64,000 nucleotides of DNA from UBA993 sp964389365 (GTDB lineage: Bacteria; Bacillota; Dethiobacteria; DTU022), in contig CAYMDO010000003.1 of assembly GCA_964389365.1 (NCBI GenBank), positions 1 to 64,000 of the forward strand, given 5' to 3'. The translations under genes and the position numbers were made by a program. The notes beneath the pieces were generated by a model. The model made no database searches and was not told the DNA's origin. It worked only from the letters and a program-made list of their open reading frames with translations. Position 1 is the first letter of the stretch. Each line of letters starts with the position of its first letter. Of this stretch, positions 53,125 to 62,379 are shown one piece after another.

Positions 53125-55302
53125 ATGCAAGATCAGGTATTTTTACGGATTAGCAGGGAAACTGGACTACCGGTAAACAAGATCAGCCGGAGCGCCGAGC
53201 TGCTTGACGAGGGCAACACGGTACCTTTTATCGCCCGCTACCGCAAGGAGATGACCGGCGGGCTTACCGATGAGGAATTGCGGCTGTTGGAAGAAAAATT
53301 AACTCAATATCGCAACCTCGAAGATCGGCGATCGGCAGTAACCCGGCTGATTGACGAACAGGGTTTTTTAACCCCGGACCTGCAAATAAAACTTGAAACT
53401 GCGGCAACAGTCACTGAAATTGATGATTTGTACCGGCCATTTAGGCCGAAAAAGAAGACAAGGGCTTCAGCGGCCCGGGAAAAAGGCTTGGAACCTTTTG
53501 CGCAGCTTATCTTAGCCGGGCATATAGTTCCCCACCTTGAGGCCGGGAAGTACCTGGATCCCGAACTGGAACTGCCAACAGCTGAAACTGTTTTGCAGGG
53601 GGCATCAGACATTATCGCTGAAATGATTTCTGACAATGCAGAGATTCGTAAAACCCTGCGTGAGCTTATCAGTAAAACTGCTTCGGTTGAAGTATGGAAA
53701 AAAGCGCAAGTTGAGGATAAAACTTATGATGATTACAGCGAATACAGCGAACCGCTGGCCGGGATAAAAGATCACCGGGTTCTTGCTATTAACCGCGGAA
53801 TTAAAAATAAAGCACTTGATTTAAAAATAAAGGCGGACGATGAAGCAGCGCTGAAAACCATCACCGCAACTTATATCCATGCGCAGTGCAACGAGGAATG
53901 TGCCGCTGTCATAATGGGGTCAGCTGCTGACAGCTTGAAGCGCCTGTTGCAACCGGCACTGGAAAGAGAGCTGTGGCAGGGGTTGATGGATAAGGCGGTT
54001 GCCGGCGCCCTCAAAGTTTTTCAGGCCAATCTCAGAAAACGCTTGTTGGTGCCTCCTGTCCGTAACCGCCGGGTGCTCGGGTGGGATCCGGGTTTTCGGA
54101 CCGGCTGCAAACTGGCTGCCGTTTCGGAGACCGGATACGTGCTCGAAACGGCCACGGTATATCCTACTGAACCGCGAAATGACCGGGAAGGCGCCACCGA
54201 TCGGCTGGTTAACCTGATTGACAGGCACCGCTTGGATTGTATTGCTATCGGCAATGGTACCGCATCGCGTGAAAGCGAGGCTTTTGTGTCTGCCTTTATT
54301 AAAGAAGAGAAACCGGCTGTCGAATACGCAATCGTAAATGAAGCCGGGGCCAGTGTTTACTCTGCTTCAACAGCGGCCCGCAAAGAGTTTCCAACCCTTG
54401 ATGTTGCTGAGCGCAGCGCCATTTCCATAGCCCGCCGGCTTCAGGATCCCCTGGCCGAACTGGTAAAAATTGACCCTAAGGCAATCGGCGTAGGCCAGTA
54501 CCAGCATGATATGCCTGCCAAAGCATTGGAAAGCTCATTGGCTGGGACTGTGGAAAACTGTGTAAATAATGTTGGTGTGGATTTAAACAGTGCTTCGGCT
54601 GACCTGCTTTCTTATGTGGCCGGCATTAACAGTTCTCTTGCCGGTCGGATAATCGAGTACCGGGAAAAAAATGGCGCATTCAGTGCGCGTGCAGAGCTTT
54701 TAAACGTTACTGGCCTGGGACAGAAAATATTTAGGCAGTGTGCCGGTTTTATGCGCCTTCCTGAAAGCAAGGAGTACCTTGAGCGCAGCGCGGTTCACCC
54801 CGAATCTTATGAACTGGCCAGAAAAATGATGAAAAACCTCGGCATATCGGATATTGATCTGGGGTCACCTCAAAAAATACCTGCGGCCGGAGCCGCACTT
54901 ATTGCCGATCTGGCCGCCATTTTTCATGCCGGAGAGCCCACCGTCCGCGATATTCTGGAGGAATTCAGAAAGCCGGGCCGTGATCCGAGGGAAGAGTTGC
55001 CCAAACCGTTCTTTTTGAAATCTGTTACCGATCTCGATGACCTTGCAGTTGGGATGGTGTTGACGGGGATCGTCCGAAATATCATTGATTTTGGGGCTTT
55101 TATTGATATCGGGGTTCACCTGGATGGGCTGGTGCATATTTCAGAAATTGCCGATCGCTATATTAAACATCCTCTTGATGTTTTGCAGATTGAAGAAACT
55201 GTACCCGTCAAGATCCTTTCAATTGACCGGGAGCGCAACCGGATCGCTCTCTCAATCAAACAAGCACAAGCTGCAGGCAGGTTGGACGGGTCAAAGGGTT
55301 AA
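53125..55302 (+). CDS. tex: Tex family RNA-binding transcription accessory protein
   Basis: This 725-residue protein matches Tex across its length: the N-terminal helical region (VPFIARYRKEMTGGL), the YqgF/RNase H-like domain (RVLGWDPGFRTGCKLA), helix-hairpin-helix motifs (DLLSYVAGINSSLAGRI) and a C-terminal S1 domain (GIVRNIIDFGAFIDIGVH). Tex binds nucleic acid and affects transcription and RNA turnover. GGGGG precedes the ATG. It is slightly shorter than some family members but has every domain. Confidence 0.95.
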   Translation: MQDQVFLRISRETGLPVNKISRSAELLDEGNTVPFIARYRKEMTGGLTDEELRLLEEKLTQYRNLEDRRSAVTRLIDEQGFLTPDLQIKLETAATVTEIDDLYRPFRPKKKTRASAAREKGLEPFAQLILAGHIVPHLEAGKYLDPELELPTAETVLQGASDIIAEMISDNAEIRKTLRELISKTASVEVWKKAQVEDKTYDDYSEYSEPLAGIKDHRVLAINRGIKNKALDLKIKADDEAALKTITATYIHAQCNEECAAVIMGSAADSLKRLLQPALERELWQGLMDKAVAGALKVFQANLRKRLLVPPVRNRRVLGWDPGFRTGCKLAAVSETGYVLETATVYPTEPRNDREGATDRLVNLIDRHRLDCIAIGNGTASRESEAFVSAFIKEEKPAVEYAIVNEAGASVYSASTAARKEFPTLDVAERSAISIARRLQDPLAELVKIDPKAIGVGQYQHDMPAKALESSLAGTVENCVNNVGVDLNSASADLLSYVAGINSSLAGRIIEYREKNGAFSARAELLNVTGLGQKIFRQCAGFMRLPESKEYLERSAVHPESYELARKMMKNLGISDIDLGSPQKIPAAGAALIADLAAIFHAGEPTVRDILEEFRKPGRDPREELPKPFFLKSVTDLDDLAVGMVLTGIVRNIIDFGAFIDIGVHLDGLVHISEIADRYIKHPLDVLQIEETVPVKILSIDRERNRIALSIKQAQAAGRLDGSKG

Positions 55303-55409
55303 TTGCACCGGTGTGTATTCTCAGGCAGAATCGCTTATAATAATAAATGTAATAGTCTGCTTATACCACATCAGCCAGCAGATGCCAAAGCTTGGCAGGG
55401 GAGTATCGT

Positions 55410-55806
55410 GATGTTAACAGCTCCGATTTTTTGCGGGCTGTGCTCAACCCGGAAGGCGGGATGAGGCAGGACCGGATTTTAAGCCACCTGGCAATCTACG
55501 AGGCCCCCGGATATTACCGACTGATCTGCATGCCCGATCGAGGGCTTAATGCCAGCCCCACCCTAGATTAAAAGATGCCTACTTACGCAAAATGCCGTCG
55601 AGCTCCTGCAGGCAGTGGGCCTCGAACAACCAAAGGCGGCTTTTTGGGCCGCCAACGAAAAATTTGACCCCAAGATGCCTTCACCCGTTGATGCCCAAGT
55701 GCTTGGTGCGTCGCGGCCGGTTATCCTTACTTCCCGCGATGAACCGCCGATGGGTAAAATGGCTTTCGTTGCCCTGGCTGCTTATTCAGTGGCCAGAAAC
55801 AGCTAG
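55410..55806 (+). pseudogene. Remnant of phosphate butyryltransferase (ptb)
   Basis: From 55410 the frame reads DVNSSDFLRAVLNPEGGMRQ, LSHLAIYEAPGYYRL and DRGLNASPTLD, then TAA at 55568. These match the middle of phosphate butyryl/acetyltransferases. After the stop comes DAYLRK, a frameshift, and then NAVELLQAVGLEQPK, FWAANEKFDPKMPSPVDAQ and, after about 70 missing residues, PVILTSRDEPPMGKMAF to TAG 55804. The first third of the gene, the start and the ribosome site are missing. Loss of this enzyme suggests another route from butyryl-CoA, such as the ADP-forming synthetase at 42069. Confidence 0.8.
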
Positions 55807-55879
55807 GCTATTGAATGTATCAAAATCTCCAAAGACACTATCAAACGAAGGCGAAGAGTGTTATTATAAACAATGCCGA

Positions 55880-55891
55880 CCGACCGGTCGG
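55880..55891. promoter_or_regulatory. TetR-type operator upstream of the RND transporter gene
   Basis: CCGACCGGTCGG is a perfect 12-bp palindrome, extended by an overlapping GCCGAC and GCCGGT, and lies 14 bases before the AAGGAGG of the transporter gene. GACCGACCGGTC-like sites are typical for TetR regulators, and a TetR gene (59959) directly follows the transporter. A TATTATAAA box lies just upstream, so binding here would block transcription. Confidence 0.65.
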
Positions 55892-55921
55892 CCGGTTATA
55901 TATTGAAGGAGGTATTCCTGT

Positions 55922-58900
55922 TTGAATTTATCGGCATTAGCAGTAAAAAGGCCGGTAGCTACGGCAACAATACTACTGGTCATCCTGGTGATCGGCCTGG
56001 TTAGCCTTTACCAGAGCCCGCTTGATCTGCTTCCTGAGATTCAGGCCCCTGTGTTGGCGGTGATTACCGCCTTTCCGGGCAGCTCGCCACAGGAAACACT
56101 CGAGCTGGTAACAAAGCCGATCGAAGACAGTGTTTCTGCGGTAAGCGGTCTTACTGCCATGAACTCTTTTTCACGTGAAAACCTTTCGTTGGTCATAATG
56201 CGTTTTGACTGGGGAGCAGATATTAAAAAAGTGCGTGAAGATGTCAATGTCAGGATGGATCTGATCAGTTTTCCGGACGGGGTGCAGCGTCCCCTGCTTT
56301 TTGAGTTTGATCCGACCTTACTGCCGATCATGCAGGTTTCTGCCAGCGGTGCGGATGATCCGATTGTGCTGACAAAATGGCTTGAAGAGAAAGCCCTGCC
56401 ACGGCTTGAGTCCCTGAGCGGGGTTGCCAGCGTGCAGATTCGGGGCGGTGCCCGTGAAGACCTTTTTATCAGGACCACGCCTGAACTAATGGCAGAATAT
56501 GAAATTTCTTTTGAACAGATAGCCAATATTTTACGAGCCAGCCTGATTGATTTGCCTGCCGGAATTATTGAACTTGATGACCGTCAGGTTCGGGTCAGGT
56601 TTCTTGGCCGTTATGCTGAAAGCGATCTTTTGTCTGATCTAATTGTCGGTTTTAAGGTCGATCAGGATCAACTTGCCGATCTGGTCGGGCAGGAAGTGAA
56701 TATTAACCTGAACCAATTCCTGTCAGGTCAAAATGGAGGATTGGCTTCAGGCAGCAGATCTGTATCCCGGCCGGTTCCCGTCAATGAACTTTACTGGGAT
56801 GATCTATTTGATTTTGACCAGGCAATTTTTTCACATGGCAGCCTTGTTTTGCCGCTTACTGATGATTGGGTTGCGCAGGGTGACGGGGATATGACTGACA
56901 GCCTGCTGCTTTTTACGGTTTACCCCAATGTCTCTTACGACCGGGGGCTGCAGAGTCTGGTTCTGTCGCTTGAATCGTTCGGGCAGATTCCGCTGCGGGA
57001 AAAAACAAGGCAATCAGAAACCCCGGCTGATAATTTAGTGAGGCTTGGCGATATATGGCTAATCAACCAGGCGAAGCTGGATAGGGGATATCTTATCGTG
57101 CCCCTTGATCAAAACAATTTATATCAAAATGAAGTTTCTTTTGAACAGATCCGGTCACTAGCCGCTGATTACCCGCTTATTATCGAATCAGGTCCGGAAC
57201 AGATCAAGATTGCCTTTCACCCGGATTGGGAAAGGGTTCGCCGGGAACCGATCGCGGCAATTCCAGATTACGAGGCCTGGCTGGCCGGAGTACAGAGCGA
57301 TGTCCGGCAGGGAATCGGCAATACTTCCCGTCAGATAGAAGAAGGTCTTACCGACATTGCAACAACGATGATCCTCGGTTCTATGATGACCGGCGGCAAT
57401 TCATTTGGTTCAATTAATTTTGCCGATGATTTTCCTATTGAACCGATCGCACTCGGCACCCTGGCCGAGATTCGACAGGATACTTATAACCCTACAACTA
57501 TTAGCCGTTACAACCAGTTGCCAAGTATCGGGCTGGTCATCCAAAAAGAGGGTGATGCCAATACAGTTGTAGTCGCCCGTCAACTGAGAGCCGAGTTTCA
57601 AAAGCTGTCTGAAGAGAGCGAAAGCGCTGAGTTCCAGGTTCAATTCAATACGATCTTTGATCAGGCTGCAGAAATTGAAAGCGCCCTTACCGACCTTGCC
57701 TGGTCACTGATCGGTGGGGCCATTCTGGCTATCCTGGTGCTGATCTTTTTCCTGAAAAACTGGAGAACCACTTTATTTATAGCGATCAGCATCCCAACAG
57801 CAATAATAACAACCTTTACATTATTATATTTTACCAACCTGACCATTAATTTAATGACTCTTGGCGGACTGGCGCTGGCCGCAGGGATGCTGGTTGATAA
57901 CGCGATAATTGTCAGTGAAAACATCTACCGGCATTACCAGATGGGCAAAGAGCCGGCCGATGCAGCCGTTGAAGGCTCCAATGAGGTTGCAGGAGCTGTA
58001 ACGGCATCAACCCTTACCACCGTGAGTGTTTTTTTTCCGGTTGTTTTTCTTAGCGGCCTGGCAGGCCAGTTGTTCTGGGAGTTTGCCTTAACTGTAGCCT
58101 GCGCGATTTTTGCATCGCTGCTGGTAGCTCTGACGGTTATTCCACTAATGGCCTCCCGGTCGCTCAGCCGTGAAAAATATGCCGGAATAAATGAACAAGC
58201 ATCGGCCAGTGAACCTACCTACCACCGTTTGCTGAGGTTTGCGGTGCGCTATCCCTGGTGGGTGCTTTTGTTTGCTGTATTTTTTATTGCGGTAGGGGTT
58301 TTTGCTTACGGAAACCTCGGAAGTGAGCTTTTTCCTTCTCCCGACGAATCTGCATTCCGGATCGATATTTCCATGCCCCCGGGGACAATCATGCAATCAA
58401 CTGATGATTATGCTTCAGAAGTTGAGGCTATACTCAGTGCCAGGCCGGAAGTCTTATCTTTTTCTACCAGCATTGGTGGGGGGGATTTTATCGGAGCGCC
58501 GGGTGAAGGGGGGATTGCAAGTGAAGCCACGGTCAGGGTAGAAATTGAACCGGAATATATCGGTGAAATAAACATATTTATGGATGAGCTTAGAAATAAG
58601 CTGGAAAGTTTGCCGGCTGAAGCAGAAGTCTCTTTCACCCGGGAATCACTGCTTGACGCTGCCGGCCTGGAAACCAGCCTTGATCTGGTCGTCAGCGGTA
58701 CTGACTTAAAAGAAGTGATCGGGTTAACAGAACAGGCTGCATCAATGCTCGGGCAGCATTTATTGTTTACCGACATTCAATCCTCCCTTGAAGAGAGCAG
58801 GCCCGAAATCCATATCAGGTTGGACCACTCTCAGGCTTTGCAAAAGGGAGTAACTTTAATTCAGGTAGCGACTGCAGTACGGCAGGCGCTGGAAGGGATA

Positions 58901-59893
58901 CCGGTAAGCCGTATTGAGACTGAATCAGGGGTCCTCAATATTGTACTCGGCTACCAGAAACAGGATATCGGCACGATCGAAGATCTTGGCAGCATCGGTT
59001 TTTATTCACCGGCCGGTGAATACCTGCAGCTTAATCAGGTTGCTGAGTTGAGCGAAGCGTTTGGCCCGCAAAGCATACCCCGTGAAAACCAGCAGATAAT
59101 CGGCCAGATCCAGGTGCAGTACAGTGATCTTGATTTAGGGACAGCTACGGAAGAGGCTCTGGCAATACTGGAGGGCCTGGATCTGCCTCCCGGTTATGAA
59201 GTAAAAGTCGCCGGCAGCTCCGGCTTGATGGGTGATGTGATGTCTGAGCTACAGCTGGTAATGATTGTTGCCGCGCTTTTGGTCTATCTTGTCATGGCTG
59301 CCCAGTTTGAGTCGCTGCTGCATCCGTTTATCATAATCTGCAGCCTCCCCCTGGCATATACCGGCTCGGTACTGGCTTTAATAATCACAGGCAACGAGGT
59401 GAGCATACCGGCGATGATCGGGGTGGTGGTGCTTTCCGGTATTTTGGTCAATGACGGCATAATCATGGTTGATTTTATTAACCAGCAACGCAGGATTCAT
59501 GGTTTGCCCCTGGTCGAGGCGATTGTGGAAGGCGCAGCTGCCCGCCTGCGCCCTATTTTAATGACAACTGCCACCACTGTACTCGGTCTTGTGCCACTGG
59601 CAATGGGGCTGGGCGAAGGGGGCCAGCTGCAGGCTCCGATGGCCATCACGATCATCGGTGGCCAGATTACAGGCACCATTCTACTGCTGCTGGCTATTCC
59701 ATCGATCTATGTAGTTGTCAATCGCAAAAAAAGCGGTGCTCAGCACAAACTGTTAAAAACAGGTGAAAAGCGCCGGCCTTCAGGAGTGAACAGTGCAGGT
59801 AACGGCCGTGATCAATCGTTTATTAAACTGGCCTTGCGGATGATTATGGTCTTAATCGTAGCTGCCCTGATTTTTTACCTGATTAGAATTTAG
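55922..59893 (+). CDS. RND efflux transporter with large periplasmic insertion
   Basis: This 1323-residue transporter belongs to the AcrB/HAE-RND family, whose members are usually about 1030 residues. It begins with the family N-terminus (LAVKRPVATATILLVILVIG), has both sets of membrane helices, and keeps the acidic proton-relay pair in GMLVDNAIIVSENIYRH and the GILVNDGIIMVDFINQQRR counterpart. About 260 extra residues (about 245-502, bases 56654-57430) interrupt the first periplasmic half between DLLSDLIVGFK and IALGTLAEI. No membrane fusion protein or outer-membrane gene is adjacent. TTG start with AAGGAGG upstream. The C-terminus ends in a further hydrophobic helix. Probably exports lipophilic compounds under TetR control. 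Confidence 0.92.
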   Translation: MNLSALAVKRPVATATILLVILVIGLVSLYQSPLDLLPEIQAPVLAVITAFPGSSPQETLELVTKPIEDSVSAVSGLTAMNSFSRENLSLVIMRFDWGADIKKVREDVNVRMDLISFPDGVQRPLLFEFDPTLLPIMQVSASGADDPIVLTKWLEEKALPRLESLSGVASVQIRGGAREDLFIRTTPELMAEYEISFEQIANILRASLIDLPAGIIELDDRQVRVRFLGRYAESDLLSDLIVGFKVDQDQLADLVGQEVNINLNQFLSGQNGGLASGSRSVSRPVPVNELYWDDLFDFDQAIFSHGSLVLPLTDDWVAQGDGDMTDSLLLFTVYPNVSYDRGLQSLVLSLESFGQIPLREKTRQSETPADNLVRLGDIWLINQAKLDRGYLIVPLDQNNLYQNEVSFEQIRSLAADYPLIIESGPEQIKIAFHPDWERVRREPIAAIPDYEAWLAGVQSDVRQGIGNTSRQIEEGLTDIATTMILGSMMTGGNSFGSINFADDFPIEPIALGTLAEIRQDTYNPTTISRYNQLPSIGLVIQKEGDANTVVVARQLRAEFQKLSEESESAEFQVQFNTIFDQAAEIESALTDLAWSLIGGAILAILVLIFFLKNWRTTLFIAISIPTAIITTFTLLYFTNLTINLMTLGGLALAAGMLVDNAIIVSENIYRHYQMGKEPADAAVEGSNEVAGAVTASTLTTVSVFFPVVFLSGLAGQLFWEFALTVACAIFASLLVALTVIPLMASRSLSREKYAGINEQASASEPTYHRLLRFAVRYPWWVLLFAVFFIAVGVFAYGNLGSELFPSPDESAFRIDISMPPGTIMQSTDDYASEVEAILSARPEVLSFSTSIGGGDFIGAPGEGGIASEATVRVEIEPEYIGEINIFMDELRNKLESLPAEAEVSFTRESLLDAAGLETSLDLVVSGTDLKEVIGLTEQAASMLGQHLLFTDIQSSLEESRPEIHIRLDHSQALQKGVTLIQVATAVRQALEGIPVSRIETESGVLNIVLGYQKQDIGTIEDLGSIGFYSPAGEYLQLNQVAELSEAFGPQSIPRENQQIIGQIQVQYSDLDLGTATEEALAILEGLDLPPGYEVKVAGSSGLMGDVMSELQLVMIVAALLVYLVMAAQFESLLHPFIIICSLPLAYTGSVLALIITGNEVSIPAMIGVVVLSGILVNDGIIMVDFINQQRRIHGLPLVEAIVEGAAARLRPILMTTATTVLGLVPLAMGLGEGGQLQAPMAITIIGGQITGTILLLLAIPSIYVVVNRKKSGAQHKLLKTGEKRRPSGVNSAGNGRDQSFIKLALRMIMVLIVAALIFYLIRI

Positions 59894-59958
59894 GACAGAG
59901 GAATATCCTTCAGCAATCTTTACCGCTTTTTATATGCGCGATGATTGGAGGTTACCAG

Positions 59959-60567
59959 GTGCAAATGGAGCTGTTCAAAATGCATGAACGCGGCAGTAAA
60001 AGGGAGCGGATATTGCTGGCGGCAGTGGAGAAGTTTTTGGAGAAGGACTTTTACCAGGTTACGGTGGTAGAAATTGCCGAGCAGGCCGGCGTTGGCAAAG
60101 GCACTGTTTACGAATATTTTCCCAGCAAAGAAGATCTCTTCAAAGAGTGTTTCTCCTACTGTGCCGATTTTTACCTTCAATCATTCCGGCAGTTCCTGCC
60201 CAATCCGCAGTCGGTGCAGAAATCGTTGCAGGATGTGGTTTATGCCCATCTCGATTTGATTAAGGATAACCGGAAACGGCTGAACTTGCTTTACAATGAA
60301 AGGCCCGTTAATTTTCAGGAACTGCAGGACTGGATTGTTGGCAGGCGCCGGGAACTTTTAATAGAGGTGATCAGCCTGCTCGAAAAGGGGGTTGGCTTAA
60401 AAGAGGTCCGCCCGGATATTGATTTTGAAATGGCAGGCCGTCTTTTTCTGGCGCTTACCTATGCGGTAATAGGAGGGATGATCGTCATAGATGACCTGGA
60501 GCTAAACCGGGCTCAGGTTGCCGGGTTGCTGGAGCTTTATTGGCAGGGCATCGGCGCTGTTAAATAA
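59959..60567 (+). CDS. TetR/AcrR family regulator
   Basis: This regulator of about 202 residues has the N-terminal helix-turn-helix (ILLAAVEKFLEKDFYQVTVVEI, GVGKGTVYEYFPSKEDLF) and a variable effector domain. GTG 59959 has GGAGG 7 bases upstream; the in-frame ATG at 59941 lies before that site, and ATG 59965 is an alternative. It follows the RND transporter by about 65 bases and is the likely repressor acting at the palindrome 55880-55891. Confidence 0.9.
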   Translation: MQMELFKMHERGSKRERILLAAVEKFLEKDFYQVTVVEIAEQAGVGKGTVYEYFPSKEDLFKECFSYCADFYLQSFRQFLPNPQSVQKSLQDVVYAHLDLIKDNRKRLNLLYNERPVNFQELQDWIVGRRRELLIEVISLLEKGVGLKEVRPDIDFEMAGRLFLALTYAVIGGMIVIDDLELNRAQVAGLLELYWQGIGAVK

Positions 60568-60605
60568 AAAACCGGGAGGCAACAAATGCGAAGTTGCTCT
60601 CCCGG
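60565..60605 (-). terminator. Rho-independent terminator for the flavodiiron operon
   Basis: Read on the minus strand, CCGGGAG-AGCAAC and GTTGCCTCCCGG pair with one bulge around a 9-base loop, followed by TTTTTT. It ends the minus-strand flavodiiron protein gene and may also serve the TetR gene on the plus strand. Confidence 0.8.
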
Positions 60606-60630
60606 CTTAATCGAAATGGTTGTTTGGGCC

Positions 60631-61830
60631 CTATTTTACTGCTTTACCGACCTCGCGGCCCAGCGCTTTCGCAGCTTCAACTGCTTGCTGATCGGGGTTC
60701 CAGAGGATTTTTAGCCCTTCGTTATTGATCAGTTCGAATCCGGCTTCTTCGAGAAGCTGCGTAACCTGCCCCACCGATTCGCCGCTCCACCCGTAACAGC
60801 CGAAGGCTGCTGCCTTTTTCTGCTTAAACTTCAGGCCTTTTACCATATCCATCAGGGCAGAAATCGAATGAAGGATACCCTTGTTTATGGTTGGTGAACC
60901 AACTATGATAGCTTTTGATTTAAAAACTTCTGTAACGATGTCGTTAACATCGGAGCGGGCGGCATTGTAAAGCTTTATATTTAATTCCGGATATTCTTCC
61001 TTCAGGCCCTGTGCAATGGCTTCAGCTGTTTTTCGGGTGCCGTCCCACATTGTGTCATAGATGACAGTTACCTGGTTTTCCTGGTAACTGTCCGCCCACT
61101 CCAGATATTTATTGACAATCTGCAGCGGGTCCCGGCGCCAGATCACCCCGTGGCTGGGGCAGATCATCTCTACCGGCAGGTTCATGCCGACCACTTCATT
61201 GATCTTGGCTGTAACAAGGGGGCTAAAGGGTGTGAGAATGTTGGCATAGTATTTAAGCGCTTCAGTAAAAAGCTCTGCCTGATCAACAAGGTCATTGAAC
61301 ATAAACTCGGAGGCATAATGTTGTCCAAATGCATCATTGGGAAATAAGATGCTGTCACCGGTCAGATAGCAAAACATGCTGTCAGGCCAGTGCAGCATTT
61401 TCGCCTCCACGAAAACAAGCATCTTCCCGCCGCCCAGGTCGACTTTATCGCCGGTTTTAACCGTAACGAAATTCCATTCTTCATGGTATTGCCCCTGGAG
61501 GGAGTTTTTCCCGGCGCCGGTGCAATAAACCGGAGTGCCCGGAATCTCGCGCATCAGCTCAGGCAGGGCGCCGCTGTGATCGGTTTCACCGTGGTTTGCT
61601 ATGACATAATCGATCTTTTTCAGGTCTATCTCGTTTTTCAGGTTTTGAACGAATTCCCTGGCAAAAGGGCTCCAAACCGTATCGATCAGGGCGGTTTTCT
61701 CCTGCCCCCTGACCAGGTAGGAGTTGTAAGTGCTGCCGCGATTAGCGCTAAACTCTTCGCCGTGGAATTTGCGCAGTTCCCAGTCTACCTTGCCAACCCA
61801 GGTTACATTATCGTTTACTTTAAAAAACAT
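60631..61830 (-). CDS. fprA: Flavodiiron protein (A-type flavoprotein, FprA-like)
   Basis: This protein of about 399 residues reduces O2 to water or NO to N2O and protects anaerobes. The N-terminal lactamase-like domain has the diiron ligands in NHGETDHSG, and later HWPDSM and DAFGQHYASE. The C-terminal flavodoxin domain (VIYDTMWDGTRKTAEAI, VGSPTINKG) binds FMN. ATG 61830 follows GGAGGTG by 6 bases; a GTG at 61839 overlaps that ribosome site and is unlikely. It lies 45 bases downstream of the cupin gene in the same operon. Confidence 0.93.
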   Translation of the reverse strand: MFFKVNDNVTWVGKVDWELRKFHGEEFSANRGSTYNSYLVRGQEKTALIDTVWSPFAREFVQNLKNEIDLKKIDYVIANHGETDHSGALPELMREIPGTPVYCTGAGKNSLQGQYHEEWNFVTVKTGDKVDLGGGKMLVFVEAKMLHWPDSMFCYLTGDSILFPNDAFGQHYASEFMFNDLVDQAELFTEALKYYANILTPFSPLVTAKINEVVGMNLPVEMICPSHGVIWRRDPLQIVNKYLEWADSYQENQVTVIYDTMWDGTRKTAEAIAQGLKEEYPELNIKLYNAARSDVNDIVTEVFKSKAIIVGSPTINKGILHSISALMDMVKGLKFKQKKAAAFGCYGWSGESVGQVTQLLEEAGFELINNEGLKILWNPDQQAVEAAKALGREVGKAVK

Positions 61831-61874
61831 CAAATCCACCTCCGGTTGCTTTTATTGGTATTAATTGCATTGTA

Positions 61875-62195
61875 TCATGAACGAATCATGACCAGCATCA
61901 TTTTGAAGCGTTTGATAGCTTTCAAAGAGTGAGGCTCATTGGCAGGCATGATAACCATTTCCCCTTTGCTTACCAGGTGAGTTTGCCCGGAAATGGTTAC
62001 CTCCGCTTCTCCATCAATAATCGCAACCAGGGCGTCATAGGGCGCGGTATGTTCACTTAAACCCTGTCCCTGGCCAAAAGCGAAAGCTGTTACAGTTCCG
62101 GTGTCTTTTTTCATGATTTCCCTGCTGACGACAGCACCATCCTGGTACGCTGCAAGATCTTTCAGGTTAATGGATTTAGCTAAAAAATCTTTCAT
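61875..62195 (-). CDS. Small cupin-domain protein
   Basis: This protein of about 106 residues is a single cupin barrel. The metal-site histidines appear in GLSEHTAPYDAL and NEPHSLKA, and GEAEVTISGQ and KGEMVIMP give the usual turns. ATG 62195 follows AAAGGAGG; the GTG at 62204 overlaps that site. Such cupins often accompany oxygen-defence or sensing genes in anaerobes, and this one precedes the flavodiiron gene. Its ligand is unknown. Confidence 0.88.
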   Translation of the reverse strand: MKDFLAKSINLKDLAAYQDGAVVSREIMKKDTGTVTAFAFGQGQGLSEHTAPYDALVAIIDGEAEVTISGQTHLVSKGEMVIMPANEPHSLKAIKRFKMMLVMIRS

Positions 62196-62225
62196 TTTTT
62201 GCACCTCCTTTATTAACAGCTATAT

Positions 62226-62248
62226 AATATAACCAAACAGGTTATATT
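62226..62248. promoter_or_regulatory. Inverted repeat upstream of the cupin-flavodiiron operon
   Basis: AATATAACC, the spacer AAACA and GGTTATATT form a perfect 9-bp inverted repeat about 30 bases before the cupin start codon on the minus strand, inside the expected promoter. It is a candidate binding site for a redox- or oxygen-responsive regulator; the family cannot be told. Confidence 0.5.
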
Positions 62249-62379
62249 TAGTTTAACACATGATACTCCGGAATACAACCGTGTTCCGTTTGCCTTTTGT
62301 TTAGAATGGTAAAAGGAATAGCAGCATTGCTGTCAAATATATACCGGAGAATATTCCCGGTTGAATGGAGTGATTGTTG

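Noticed and set aside
55615..55806. A 63-residue frame that could be called a small gene
   Set aside because: It is the C-terminal part of the ptb remnant and has no ribosome site.
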